From positions 370,594,156-370,658,155 of the forward strand of contig NC_057798.1 in assembly GCF_018294505.1 (NCBI RefSeq): DNA of 64,000 nt, in the 5' to 3' direction. Below, in pieces: positions 23,113-34,800 of the stretch (positions are counted from its first letter, which is position 1; each line of letters starts with the position of its first letter). This DNA comes from Triticum aestivum. Lineage: Eukaryota; Streptophyta; Magnoliopsida; Poales; Poaceae. The translations under genes were made by a program, and so were the position numbers. Under the pieces are notes generated by a model that did not search any database, had not been told where the DNA came from, and saw only the letters and a list, made by a program, of their open reading frames with translations.

Positions 23113-23479
23113 TCTTCGGAGGTGATGGAGGTGGTGATGATGACGGTGGATAATCGCACATTGAGCGTAAAAGCTCCTACAACTTGTGGATAATGCCCTT
23201 GAGCCCAGCAATACGATCTTTCAACAAAATATTCTCCTCTGTGAGGTACTTGTTCTATATGCGGGCTAACTCAATCATCTTGAAACCTTCAATCTCTGGT
23301 GGAGTGAAAAGGTTAGGTAAAGGTTGAGGGGTGTCTTCTTCTTTCACCACCGGAGCTTGAGCCTCCATGGACTTCTTGATCCCTTCATCCTTGTTGATCT
23401 CTTCTGGTTCCTCTCTTTTCAACTCTATCTTCAATAGCCAAGCATCCTTGTCTTCGTTGTTGGAGGAGGGCGAAGTCAT
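23113..23479 (-). pseudogene. Accessory coiled-coil-like ORF of the Athila element, with two TAG stops
   Basis: The minus-strand ORF starts MTSPSSNNEDKDAWLL, is very rich in Glu and Lys, and reaches EIEGFKMIELARI before a TAG at 23255-23257. The same frame continues with a leucine/isoleucine heptad-like stretch and meets another TAG (23177-23179) before a Pro/Ser-rich tail. Related Athila elements in Triticeae carry a similar small ORF downstream of integrase, to my recollection; its function is unknown. Both stops fit C-to-T change at CAG. Confidence 0.55.
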
Positions 23480-23622
23480 GGTGCTCTAAATCTGCAACGG
23501 AAACAGCTCGAAACGAAAACAGAGGATATTTGCGTGATACGGTGGGCAAAACCTTCGGGGGTATATATAATGAATTTTTACCGACCAAAATACGTAACAT
23601 ACAAGAAAACGGAGTCCGGGAG

Positions 23623-23695
23623 GCACACGAGGTTCCCACGAGACAGGGGGCGCGCCCTACAGGGGGGCCCTCCTCTCTCGTGGGAGCCTCGTGTC
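23623..23695. repeat. Internal GC-rich inverted repeat of the Athila element
   Basis: GCACACGAGGTTCCCACGAG on the left pairs imperfectly with CTCGTGGGAGCCTCGTGTCC on the right around GGGGGCGCGCCC-like sequence. It resembles the LTR palindromes in layout and follows the stop of pol closely on the minus strand. Confidence 0.75.
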
Positions 23696-23800
23696 CCTTT
23701 CGGAATACTTATTTCTTCCTAAAATCCTTAAATAATCCAAAACTGATAAAAATTGCCATTAGAGTTGTTTTGGAGTCGGTTTACTTACTGCACCACGTAC

Positions 23801-25528
23801 CTATGCCTTTTCGGAGTCTGGAACATTCTTGAAAGTGTCTCTTATGTATTCCTCAGGGGTTATGGTTTCAATAATATTAGTTTCAACATTGATAGGATTA
23901 TCTGAAATATAATGTTTAATTCTTTGACCGTTTACCACCCTCGGATTTGTGCCTTCGAAGTTGTTGATTTTTATAGCACCAGAACGATAGACTTCCTCGA
24001 TAACGTAGGGACCTTCCCATTTTCGGAGAAGTTTTCCTGCAAAAAATCTTAAATGATAGTTGAACAATAACACATAATCTCCTACGTTAAACTCACGCTT
24101 TTGTATCCTCTTATCATGTCGGTGTTTGACTTTTTCTTTGAAAAGCTTGGCATTCTCGTATGCTTGGGTTCTCCATTCATCAAGTGAGCTAATATCAAAC
24201 AACCTCTTCTCACCGGCAAGTTTGAAGTCATAACTGAGCTCTTTAATAGCCCAATATGCTTTATGTTCAAGTTCAAGAGGTAAATGACATGCTTTTCCAT
24301 AAACAATCTTATATGGAGACATACCCATAGGATTTTTGTATGCAGTTCTATAGGCCCATAATGCATCATCAAGTTTTTTGTACCAATTCTTTCTAGACCT
24401 ATTCACAGTCTTTTGCAAAATTAATTTGAGCTCTCTATTGCTCAACTCTACTTGACCACTAGACTGCGGGTGATAAGGAGATGTGATTCTATGATTGACA
24501 TCATACTTAGCAAGCATCTTACGGAAAGCACCATGAATAAAGTGTGAACCACCATCAGTCATAAGATATCTAGGGACTCCAAACCTCGGAAAAATAACTT
24601 CTTTAAGCATTTTAATAGAAGTGTTATGATCAGCACTACTAGTTGGAATAGCTTCTACCCACTTAGTAACGTAATCAACAGCAACTAAAATATGTGTATA
24701 ACCATTAGAGGCAGGAAAAGGTCCCATATAATCAAAGCCCCAAACATCAAACGGTTCAATAACAAGAGAATAATTCATAGGCATTTCTTGACATCTACTA
24801 ATGTTACCTATTCTTTGACATTCATCACAAGATACGACAAACTTACGAGCATCTTTGAAAAGAGTAGGCCAATAAAAACCAAATTGAAGTACCTTTTGTG
24901 CAGTTCTATCTCCAGCGTGGTGTCCTCCATAGGATTCAGAGTGACACTTGCGTAGGATCTGTTCCTGTTCATGCTCAGGCACACAACGTCTAATAATACC
25001 ATCTACTCCTTCTTTATAAAGGTGGGGATCATCCCAAAAGTAATGTCTTAAATCATAAAAGGACTTTTTCTTTTGCTGGTATGTGAAACTAGGCGGTATA
25101 TATTTAGCAACAATGTAATTAGCATAATCAGCATACCAAGGAGCAGTACGAGAAGCATTGACGACCGCTAATTGTTCATCAGGAAAGCTATCATTAATAG
25201 GCAGTGGGTCATCAAGAACATTCTCTAACCTAGACAAGTTGTCTGCAACGGGGTTCTCAGCTCCCTTTCTATCTATAATATGCAAGTCAAATTCTTGGAG
25301 CAAGAGAACCCATCTAATGAGTCTAGGCTTAGCATCTTTCTTTTCCATAAGATATTTAATAGCAGCATGATCAGTGTGAATAGTAACTTTGGAATCAACA
25401 ATATAAGGTCTAAACTTATCACATGCAAACACAACTGCTAAGAACTCTTTTTCAGTAGTAACATAATTTCTCTAGGCAGTATCAAGAGTCTTACTAGCAT
25501 ACTGGATAACATTCAATTTCTTATCGAC
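23801..25528 (-). pseudogene. Athila pol, RNase H and integrase part
   Basis: From 25432 the frame gives the end of RNase H ([36 protein letters not shown]). The integrase follows: zinc-binding HHCC region ([13 protein letters not shown] through CDECQR) and catalytic core D, D, E in [16 protein letters not shown] and [13 protein letters not shown]-terminal domain ends at 23801 without a chromodomain. The stretch upstream to 25528 is in the same frame but contains TAG at 25472-25474 and follows the TAA at 25532-25534. The integrase core itself is open and its three acidic residues are present. Confidence 0.88.
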
Positions 25529-25531
25529 TCT

Positions 25532-26150
25532 TTACCCTAAAACAACACCTACAACATAATCACTAGCATCGCACATAATTTCAAAAGGTAAATTCCAATC
25601 AGGTGGCTGAACAATAGGTGCAGTGATCAAAGCCTTCTTAAGTGTTTCAAATGCTTCTAAACAATCATCATCAAAGACAAAAGGAATATCTTTTTGCAAT
25701 AAATTAGTCAGAGGCCTAGAGATTCTAGAAAAGTCCTTAATGAACCTCCTGTAAAAACCGGCATGACCAAGGAAATTTCTTATACCTTTTATGTCCTTGG
25801 GACATGGCATCTTTTCAATAGCATCAACTTTGGCTTTATCAACTTCAATATCTCTCTCGGAGATCTTGTGTCCCAAGACAATGCCTTCATTAACCATAAA
25901 GTGACACTTTTCCCAATTCAGGATGAGACTACTGTCTTTGCATCTCTGCAAAACTCGATCAAGGTTGCTCAAACAATCATCAAAAGAGGATCCATAGACG
26001 GAGAAGTCATCCATGAATACCTCGCAAATCTTTTCACAAAAATCATAAAATATAGCCATCATGCATCTTTGAAAGGTAGCAGGTGCATTACATAAACCAA
26101 AAGGCATATGTCTATAAGTAGAAGTACCAAAAGGGCAAGTAAAAGTAGTT
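25532..26150 (-). pseudogene. Athila reverse transcriptase, C-terminal part
   Basis: The frame from 26107 holds MPFGLCNAPATFQRCM, the catalytic FMDDF, and the thumb/connection motif FLGHAGFYRRFIKDFS, then runs toward RNase H and stops at TAA 25532-25534. To its right the frame continues in sense but includes TAG at 26180-26182. A run of T at about 26217 marks the frameshift from the preceding pol segment. Confidence 0.88.
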
Positions 26151-28004
26151 TTAGATTGATCCCCTGCTGATACAGGTATCTAAGAGAAGCCAGAATAACC
26201 ATCTAGAAAGCAAAAAATGTGTGTGTTTGGATAGCCTCTCTAGCATTTGATCAATAAAAGGTAAAGGGTAATGATATTTCTTAGTAGCTTTATTTAACTT
26301 ATGAAAATCAATTACCATCCTATAGCCTGTAATAATTCTTTGCAGGATCAATTCATCTTTATCATTAGGAACAACGGTAATACCTCCCTTTTTAGGGACA
26401 CAATGGACAGGGCTTACCCATTCACTATCAGCATTGGGATAAATAATATCTGCCTCAAGGAGTTTTAGTATCTCCTTTCTTACCACTTCCTTCATTTTGG
26501 GATTTAATCGTCTTTGAGGATCTCTAACTGGTTTGGCGTCTTTCTCCACTGAGATTTTGTGTTGACATAATGTGAGACTAATGCCCTTAAGATCATCCAA
26601 AGTATATCCAATAGCAGCTCGGTGCTTCCTCGAAGTCTTCAATAATCTTTCTTCTTCTTTCTCTGAAAGGTTAGCACTAATAATAACATGATATATTTCT
26701 TTTTCATCAAGATAAGCATACTTAAGATTATCAGGTAATGGTTTGAGTTCAAACACGGGATCACCCTTGGGTGGAGGGGGATCCCCAAGAATTTCAACGG
26801 GAAGGCTATGTTTCAGCATAGGTTCTTGTTTAAGGAACACTTCATCTATTTCTTCCCTTTCCTTCATAAACATATCGTTTTCATGGTCTAGCAAATATTG
26901 TTCTAACAGATCAGTTGGTGGAACAACAATGGAAGGAAGACCAATAGTTTCATCCTTACTAGGTGGTTCCCTTTCACGAGGTTGTCTACTAAACTTAGCA
27001 AAATTAAACTCATGAGAAATACCATCTATGCCAATAGTGACAATATTCTTCTCACAATTAATCTTAGCACTAGCAGTATTCAAGAAGGGTTTACCAAAAA
27101 TAATGGGACAAAAATCATCTTGTGGGGAACCAAGAACAAGAAAATCAGCAGGGTATTTCATCTTCCCACACAAGACTTCAACATCTCTAACAATCCCAAT
27201 AGGTTTAATGGTGTCCCTATTAGCAAGCTTAATAGTAACATCAATGTCTTCTAATTCAACAGGTGCAATATCGTGCATAATTTCTTTATAAAGATCATAA
27301 GGTATCGCATTAGCACTAGCACCCATATCACATAAACCATGATAACAATGATCTCCTATTTTAACAGAAATAACAGGCGTGCCTACAACAGGTCTACGTG
27401 TCTTAGTATCGGGTCTAGCAATATTAGCATTTTCACCCAAGAAAGAGATAACATGCCCATCTAAGTCCTCATCCAAGAGATCTTTAATCATAGCCATACC
27501 GGGTTCAACGTTAATTTGCTCAGGAGGTGTATAGGTCCTAGTATTACTCTTATGAACAACGGTCGAAGCTTTAACATGATCTTTTATCCTAACAGGAAAA
27601 GGAGGTTTCTCAACATAAGCAATAGGAATAATAGGATCACTATATGTAATAGTCTTCTCTTCGACTGTAATAGGTGCAGCTACTTTAACTTCAACATGAG
27701 GATTATATTTAAACCACTTCTCTTTAGGGAGATCAACGTGAGTAGCAAAAGTTTCACAAAAAGTAGCTACTATCTCAGAGTCAAGTCCATACTTAGAGCT
27801 AAATCCACAGAAAGCATCGGTATCCAGAAAAGATTTAACACAATCGAACTTAGGTGTCATACCTGACTCCTTACCATCGTCGGAACACCAATCTTCAGAG
27901 TTGCGTTTAATTCTTTCCAATAAGTCCCATTTGAAATCAATAGTCTTCAGCATATAGGAACCAGCACAGGAAGTATCGAGGATTATCAAGAGAAAGCCGA
28001 GCAT
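26151..28004 (-). pseudogene. Athila gag C-terminus, protease and reverse transcriptase N-terminus
   Basis: 617 codons open. The protease has CDMGASANAIP (the D-x-G of retropepsins, with M instead of the usual L or T/S) and the flap region further on, with FCPIIFGKPFL following. The reverse transcriptase begins near 26520 with SPVHCVPKKGG and YRMVIDFHKLNKATKKYHYPLPFIDQ. The frame is lost at about 26217. At its start it overlaps the gag frame (27937-28004), so a one-base shift near 27990 separates gag from this ORF; this is probably mutation rather than programmed frameshift. Confidence 0.88.
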
Positions 28005-28523
28005 AAAAATTCTGAATAATCATTTCCCGAGAGAGCTCATGATTGGGGCATGAATACAACATTGACTTAAGCCTCCCCCAAGCTTGAGAGATGATTTCTC
28101 CTTCGCAAGGCCAGAAATTATATATGTAATTATGATCACGATGAACAAGATGCATAGGATAGAACTTCTGGTGAAATTCCAACTTCAGTCGCTTATAATT
28201 CCAATATCTCATATCATCACATAGCCTATACCATGTCATTGCATCTCCCTTCAAAGATAAAGGGAATACCTTCCTTTTGACAATATCATCGGGAATAACT
28301 GCAAGCTTAAATAATCCACAAACTTCATCCACAAAGATAAGGTGTAAGTCGGGATGCAATGTTCCGTCTCCTGCAAAAGGATTAGCTAGCAGTTTTTCTA
28401 TCATACCCGAAGGAATCTCAAAGTGAATATTTTCATAAGGTTCAGTAGGTTGAGGAGCATCTCTTTGCTCTTCTGTTGGGGTGAAGATACCCCAAACAAG
28501 CCCCTCAAAGGATTAGTTTCCAT
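27937..28523 (-). pseudogene. Athila gag, frameshifted
   Basis: An ATG at 28523-28521 opens a frame that passes out of register near 28480. The main frame (28404-27937) carries the gag core (AMTWYRLCDDM, LEFHQKFYP, EGEIISQAWGRLKSML). The structural role is particle formation. It lies just inside the primer site, as expected for the first gene. Confidence 0.8.
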
Positions 28524-28600
28524 AGTGACAAGTAACAGAAAATTTCAGCACACTATATAATTGTTTCCTTACCAAGTTCCACTCACCAAGAGCGCTACGC

Positions 28601-28618
28601 TCCCCGGCAACGGTGCCA
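28601..28618 (-). other. Primer-binding site of the Athila element
   Basis: Minus strand TGGCACCGTTGCCGGGGA, the same 18 bases as the nested element at 11579-11596, eleven bases from the LTR end at 28630. Confidence 0.87.
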
Positions 28619-28629
28619 GAAAAGAGTCT

Positions 28630-30103
28630 TGCTGACCCACAAGTATAGGGGATCTATCGTAGTCCTTTCGATAAGTAAGAGTGTTTTCAGTAAGGTTTTC
28701 TCTGCAAGCACTAAAATAGTAAGTGATAGATAGTTTTGTGACAAGATAAATAGTAACGAGCAAAAAGTAAATAAAGTAAATAAATTGCAACAAGGTGGCC
28801 CAATCCTTTATGTAGCAAAGGATAAGCCTGGACAAATTCTAATAATGAAGAAGGACCTCCCGAGGACACATTGGGAATTATCGTCAAGCTAGTTTTCATC
28901 ACATTCATAAGATTCGCGTTCGGTACTTTGATAATTTGATATGTGGGTGGACCGGCACTTGGGTACTGCCCTAACATGGACAAGCATCCCACTTATGATT
29001 AACCCCTATTGCAAGCATCCGCAAATACAAAAAGGAGTATTAAGGTAAACCTAACCACAACATTAAACATATGGGTCCATAGCAACCCCTAACGAAGCAA
29101 TGCATAAACTAGGGTTTAAGCTTCTGTCACTCTAGCAACCCATCATCTACTTATTACTTCCATATGCCTTCCTCTAGGCCCAAATAATGGTGAAGTGTCA
29201 TGTAGTCAATGTTCACATAACACCACTAGAGGAGAGACAACATACATCTCATAAAAATATCGAACGAATACCAAATTCACATGACTACTAATAGCAAGAC
29301 TTCACCCATGTCCTCAGGAACAAACGTAACTACTCACAAAGCATATTCATGTTCATAATCAGAGGAGTAATAATATGCATAAAGGATCTGAACATATGAT
29401 CTTCCACCAAGTAAACCAAATAGCATCAACTACAAGGAGTAATCAACACTACTAGCAAACCACAGGTACCAATTTCTGGTTTTGATACAAAGTTGGATAC
29501 AAGAGATGAACTAGGGTTTTGAGAAGGGATGGTGCTGGTGAAGATGTTGATGGAGATTGACCCCCTCTCGATGAGAGGATCGTTGGTGATGATTTCCCCC
29601 TCCCGGAGGGAAGGGTCCCCGGCAAAACAGCTCCGCCAGAGCCCTAGATTGATTCCGCCAAGGTTCCGCCTCGTGGCGGCGAAGTTTCGTCCCGTAAGCT
29701 TGCCCACAATTTCTTCCAGGACAAAACCCTTCATATAGCAGAAGATGGACGCCGGAAGCCCACCAGGGGGCCCAGGAGATAGGGGGCCGCGCCTTACAGG
29801 GGGGCACGCCCCCCTGTCTCCTGGACTGGGTGTGGGCCCCCTGGCCTATTTTTTTGCTCATAAATTCTTATAAAATCCAAAAAGATGTTTCGTGGAGTTT
29901 CAGGATTTTTCGAGTTGTGCAGAATAGGTTTCCAACGTTTGCTCCTTTTCTAGCCAGAATTCCAGCTGCCGGCATTCCCCCTCTTCATGGTAAACCTTGT
30001 AAAATAAGAGAGAATAGCCATAAGTATTGAGATATAATGTGTAATAACAACCCATAATGCAATAAATATTGATATAAAAGAATGATGCAAAATGGACGTA
30101 TCA
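28630..30103 (-). repeat. 5' LTR of the Athila element
   Basis: 1474 bases, TGCTGACCCACAAG to GGACGTATCA. It lacks 37 bases found in the 3' LTR and has its own copy of the GC-rich palindrome at 29771-29824. Confidence 0.9.
29771..29824. repeat. GC-rich palindrome in the 5' LTR
   Basis: CCCAGGAGATAGGGGG pairs with CCCCCCTGTCTCCTGG; one T/C difference from the other LTR copy leaves a G-U or mismatch in the stem. Confidence 0.78.
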
Positions 30104-30378
30104 CCGCGATAGGCGGTGCCATGCATACACGCGGAGGAGCTTGTGCAGGTGTGAATGGGGACCAGAGGGGGTGGCGGGCGGGGTGAGGGTTTTTGTGACG
30201 TGGCGATGGTGAGGGTTTTCTTTTTTCTTTTTTGAATTGGGTGGTGAGGGTTTTCTGTCCCACAAAGAATTTCAGAGGCAACGGTTTGCTAGAGCCAACC
30301 GTGTGTGATTGACGCAACAGGAAAAATGAAAGTCATTGCACACGGTTCCAATTTTGGGAATCATGTGTGATTGACATA

Positions 30379-30612
30379 CTACCTCTGTCCTACTTTATCA
30401 GCCCCCTTTGTAATTTGTACCAAATTTTGACCAAATATTTAACTAAGAAATTTTTATGCATGTCACAAAAAATTATATCATTGAACATTATGTTCCAATA
30501 CGCATCCAACGATATAATTTTTGCTGACCTGCACTAACATTTTGTCAGTTAAATCTTTGGTCAAAATTTAACACAAATTACAAAGGGGACCAATAAACCT
30601 GGACGGAGGTAG
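30379..30612. mobile_element. Stowaway-type MITE
   Basis: 234 bases with terminal inverted repeats CTACCTCTGTCC / GGACGGAGGTAG, inner complementary stretches (CAAATTTTGACC with GGTCAAAATTT), a TA on the left flank and AT on the right. Size, ends and AT-rich hairpin interior fit Tc1/mariner-derived Stowaway elements of grasses. Confidence 0.8.
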
Positions 30613-30787
30613 ATTCCATCAACCGAACTGATTGCATCAATATCCCACATTTAGACATAAGTAAACATAGATTAAACATACTCAGACATAGATAATAAGC
30701 GTACACAAGCATAGTTCAACCGGAATTACATAGTTCAACCGTCATTAAACATACTCAAGCGTACATAGTTCGATCTCACATCTCATC

Positions 30788-31775
30788 TCACAGGCCGGGA
30801 TGATCCTGAAGCTCCTCCAGGTACTCGGTGTATGCGTCATGCGCCACCCTGTGAGAATACTTCTGCTTGAAGGAGCCAACGGCCCTTCCTCTTGCATGCG
30901 CCAGAACACTTAGATACGCGTCATGAAGCTTGTGGTTGCAAAACAGGTATTGATAGCCATTGTTCCAGGTCCTAATACGCCTATTATGCATTCCCGCATA
31001 AAGCTCCCTCAGGATTTTCCTCTTATACCTCCTCTGGCCATCTTCATCCTCGTTATCCACATCGTCAGACATCACCTATACAAATATTAAAACAAATTTG
31101 GCATCAAATCAATGTTTACATGCCGTGAAGTAGGATTAGGAATTTATGGCTATTTATTTATACATATCCAGAGATTATGGTTTGATTTTTAAGCACAGTC
31201 GTCTATGTACAGACCAATCTTGAAGAAAATAATGGCACAAACATATGTAGGTCATTCAAAATCAATTGTCAAGTCCTGGATAGGAATTATTAGCACGAAC
31301 ACTAACCCTAGTCGGATTATTATCAGAAATCATTCGCACAGATGAAGCAACTAATCACCTATCACTTGTACCATTCAAACAATCAATACACTACACGGAT
31401 CTAATGAAACTTACTCAGATTTCATGGATTGGGAGAACATAACCATAGGATTTCTATTCCAAAAAGGGGGAGGCAGGAGTAATCAGAGAAACCCTAGGAT
31501 CTATTTGACACATAAATGGATATAGATGACTAACCAGTTGTCCGTCATCGTCGAGTCGTCGCCGGAGTGGTCGTCGGAGTCGTCGTCGGGGTCGTCGCCA
31601 GAGTCGGTGTGGAACTCCGCCTCGGCTGTGGAAGCTAAACGCCGTCGACGACATCAGGGTGTAGCGATAACTCACCGTCGGTGACGGCAACCTCTGTCTC
31701 CATCTCCACGTCGTGCTTCGATGCTTTAGCAGCCCTGGCATCGTCACTCCCTCCGATGGGGTTCTTCAGCGGCAT
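30788..31775 (-). CDS. Small multi-exon gene of unknown function (three exons proposed)
   Basis: Exon 1 31775-31676 begins ATGCCGCTGAAG and ends at a GTGAG donor. Exon 2 31625-31535 is acidic (runs of Asp/Ser) with a CAG acceptor and a GTTAGT donor; the exon 1/2 phases fit. The last exon, about 31078-30788, encodes MSDDVDNEDEDG, then a basic segment (RRYKRKILRELYAG) and a Tyr/His-rich C-terminus (YQYLFC, SFKQKYSHRVAHDAY). The simplest join of exon 2 to the last exon gives a TGA, so either the junction is different or the copy is broken. I recognise the C-terminal pattern as recurring in Triticeae DNA but know no function. Confidence 0.45.
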
Positions 31776-32740
31776 CCTCATACACTAACGGCTTGAGGAC
31801 TGAGAGCGGCGTCGAGGATGCAAGTAGAAAGAGAGAAGTGTGTGTATGGCGAGGATGGGGGGTGCGGCCGCTCGGGCGCACCATTAATATGGAGAAGTGG
31901 GAGAGAGGCGGGCGACGGTCAAACCGCTGGCTCACCTCCCGGTGAGCCTGCGCACCGGACTGCTGGCATGCCTACCGTCATTTCACACAGCTACTCGCAC
32001 ACCTCCCGATAACACTGCGCAGCAAGCACGCCCCCGTCAATTCACACACCTGCACGCATGCCTCCCGGTCTGCCTGCATGGCAGACTGCTCGCATGCATC
32101 CCGTCAACTCATGCCTGCTCGCACGGCACACGGGTCGCGTGGCGTCACGTATATTTTTTTTCTTTTGGATGATTATTGTTGTCGCTTTATTGCTTAACCA
32201 AAGCATGGCACGTATCCATTTTTGGTCTAACGCTCACAGTTCGAACAAATAATCCATTTGGGATATGGGTTCCCAATTATTAATGATCTCCCGTTTGTAA
32301 CTAGATAAAGATTACGTCAAAACTGGTCTCAGATTTGACAATAAAAAAGTACAATGACACTTTGTATTGGTGTCCATATGACAACATGATAAGTTTCATG
32401 AACTTCAAATAAGTTTTGGATGCACTAGAATTTAAAAATCAAGATTCTCAATGTTTGAAATTTCTTGCACGGGGAGTAAACATGCACCAGTGAGGCACAT
32501 GTGTTTTTGCAACCCATTTAGGTGCAGTGTCACGTGCGCATGTAGCTCAAATTTGATTTTTTCACATTATACCCGTAGAAAATCAATCTATTAATGTACT
32601 AAAACATCTTAGTGATCTCTGTTTTTTGTAAATTAAAACGCCGCTCCTTTGGTAACATATGTTCACCACGGGATAATTTAACATGCATCGTAGTTGCGGT
32701 GGATTCGTAGTGTGTGTGTGGGTGTGTGCGTCTGGGGGGT
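31776..32740. other. Upstream and intergenic DNA, nothing recognised
   Basis: 31776-32130 is C/G-rich with repeated phrases (CTCGCA, CATGCCTCCCG, CCGTCA) and could be the promoter side of the small gene. 32130-32740 is AT-rich without an ORF or transposon ends that I can define. Confidence 0.4.
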
Positions 32741-32749
32741 GGGGGGTGA

Positions 32750-34800
32750 GCCACCGTGTGAGTCGGCCGTTTTGTTAGGCAGGTGCCACATCAGAGTCGT
32801 GAATTTGTTATTTAAAACATTACACAACCCTTTCATACATACATGTTTTGTCCACATGCAGTCGATGGTTGTCCTACACGACACTTGATACTCGCGTGTG
32901 ACGCTTTCTATGGGCCCGCGAGGTCGTCGTCCATCACTTTGACGCAGCCGGCAGTGAGGTAAACCAACAAGGTAGAATCTTTTTTGTTTGTGTTATGGTG
33001 ATATATAGTACGCGTCAAAGAGGTAGGAGAGGACTAGCATATATGCTATATGTACGCGTCCGTGAACAAGTATACATCACTCACTGTCGGGACTTTTCGA
33101 TTTCCGAGGCATGTGCCACATCATAGTTGTGAAAGTGGCTATTCAAACATCATACAAACATCTCTTTGGGCCACATGCATGCATGCGGTGGTTATCCTAG
33201 CTAGGATACTCACGTGTGACGCTTCCATATATGGGCCCACGAGGCTATCGTCAATGCATGCATCACTTTGACCTACATCAGGAGAGGTTAATTAATTTCA
33301 CCATCGAGGGGGATTCTTTTTGGGTTGTATTACGGTAGGAGCATATAGTATGCATCGAAGAGGGGGAAGGGGACCATCATATGTAGTACGCTTCATGAAC
33401 CTCGCTCTATGTGGGGGGTTTACGGTTTTTTAGGCATGTGGCACATCAAAGTTGTGCATTTTGGGTATTCAACATATGTTTAGCCCACATGCAAAGCGAT
33501 GGTGGTTGTCCTCTCGCACCCACTTAAGCTGTTATCAGCGATATCGATGATTTCCATCTGTGGGCCCGCTTGGTCCATCACTACTTTTTTCCTGACAACG
33601 AGAGAGGCTAATTTGACTTAGGAGGGGATTATTTTTTTGCTTGTAATACGGTATATATATAGGTCATGCTCTCAGATGACATGATACAGTTTGAGCACAC
33701 ACACATGCATGTGTATGCATGAGTCCCTCCCATCGAGTAGAAGTGGCTAGTACAACGACACGTCATGAACCGATATCTCTCTGTTTGGGGACTGTACGAT
33801 TTTCAATGCACGCGCCACAGTAATGTCATGAAATGGTATTCAAACATGCATGCGCGCATCACCTCCATACATATGCATGTAGTGGTTGTCTTCGAATGGT
33901 ACACTCCCTCGCATGGTTATCGTTGACAAGCCTATATATTCGTGGGCCCACATGGACATCCATGATCACCTTGACCGACAACAAGATTGGTTACCATGGC
34001 GGATTCTTCCTTTGGTTTGTCTTATTGAAGTATAGGTCATGGTGAGATTCAGACCTAATTAAGTTTGAGCTCATGTACTATGCATGCATGCATGCATGAA
34101 TCCCCGTCATCGGCTTGAAGTGTAGTGTAACATACATATGCATCGTCAACCTAACCCTCACTTAGTGTGGGGATTTATAGTTCAAAATCACGGTGACACA
34201 TCAAAGTTGTTCCATTGTGTATTCAAAAACACACCTCTCCATACATATGTTTGGGCCACACGCATGCAGTGGTTGTCTTCGGGGACTAGCTAGTTGCGTG
34301 ATTATTGGCGAGCTAGCCCATCTCTGGGGTCGCATGGATGGCCATCACTTTGACCAACAACAAGAGAGAAGTTGTACGACCAAGATGGATTATTCTTGGT
34401 CCGTTTTATGATCCATCTTGGTGAGATGCCTCTCTGGTGTGCCGACTGAAAGTGTGTGTGGGGGGGGGAGGGGGGCTGCTACTTCGCACTTTGCTAGGTG
34501 AACCTTGGTTGGGGGTGGCATGCATTCATAGCTTAGGATTCCCTTCGTGCCGACATGAGGGAGGGCTGCTAGCTACTTCATAATTTGCTAGGTGAACCTC
34601 GGTTAGGGGGCATGCATTCATAGCTTAGGTTTCCCTTTGTGTTGACACGAGGGGGGGAAGCAATACCGTGCGCTTTGTGAGATAGGTGCCACATCTAAGT
34701 TGCATTTGGTATTTTAACATCAAACCACCCTTTTCATACACAAATTTGGTCCACATGCAAACGTGTTCGTGTTATGACCCTCTCCCGCGTCATTTTTCGC
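32750..34800 (+). repeat. Worn tandem array, about six units of 330-380 bp
   Basis: A set of phrases recurs in the same order: GTGCCACATCA, then AGTTGTG, ATTCAAACAT, CATACAT, GGCCACATGCATGC, GTGGTTGTCC, GTGGGCCC, CATCACTTTGAC and GGATTCTT. The first phrase starts at about 32783, 33113, 33438, 33811, 34193 and 34686, giving spacings of 330, 325, 373, 382 and 493. The longest unit contains a further 87-bp duplication (34474-34650). Units are strongly diverged, with no open frame conserved across them. Confidence 0.75.

Larger units (their letters stand above)
20038..30103 (-). mobile_element. Athila-lineage Ty3/Gypsy retrotransposon, degenerate but complete in outline
   Basis: LTRs 20038-21559 and 28630-30103 (TGMTGACCCACAAG...GGACGTATCA) flank a 7.07-kb internal region with gag, protease, reverse transcriptase, RNase H and integrase in that order on the minus strand. 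There is no chromodomain and the primer site is tRNA-Asp-like. These are Athila features. The 5-base flanks are TCGTG (20033-20037) and CCGCG (30104-30108); the differences are C-to-T changes compatible with an original CCGCG duplication. The right LTR lacks 37 bases present in the left at about 20087-20123. Several frameshifts and nonsense codons make it non-functional. Confidence 0.9.

Noticed and set aside
27028..27866. Plus-strand ORFs opposite the Athila protease region
   Set aside because: Mirror frames of the real pol; no motif.
27937..28004. Programmed frameshift between Athila gag and pol
   Set aside because: The element has several other frame breaks and no slippery site and structure are evident; mutation is simpler.
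32750..34800. CRISPR-like array
   Set aside because: The repeats are hundreds of bases long, diverged and in plant nuclear DNA; there are no short identical repeats with unique spacers.
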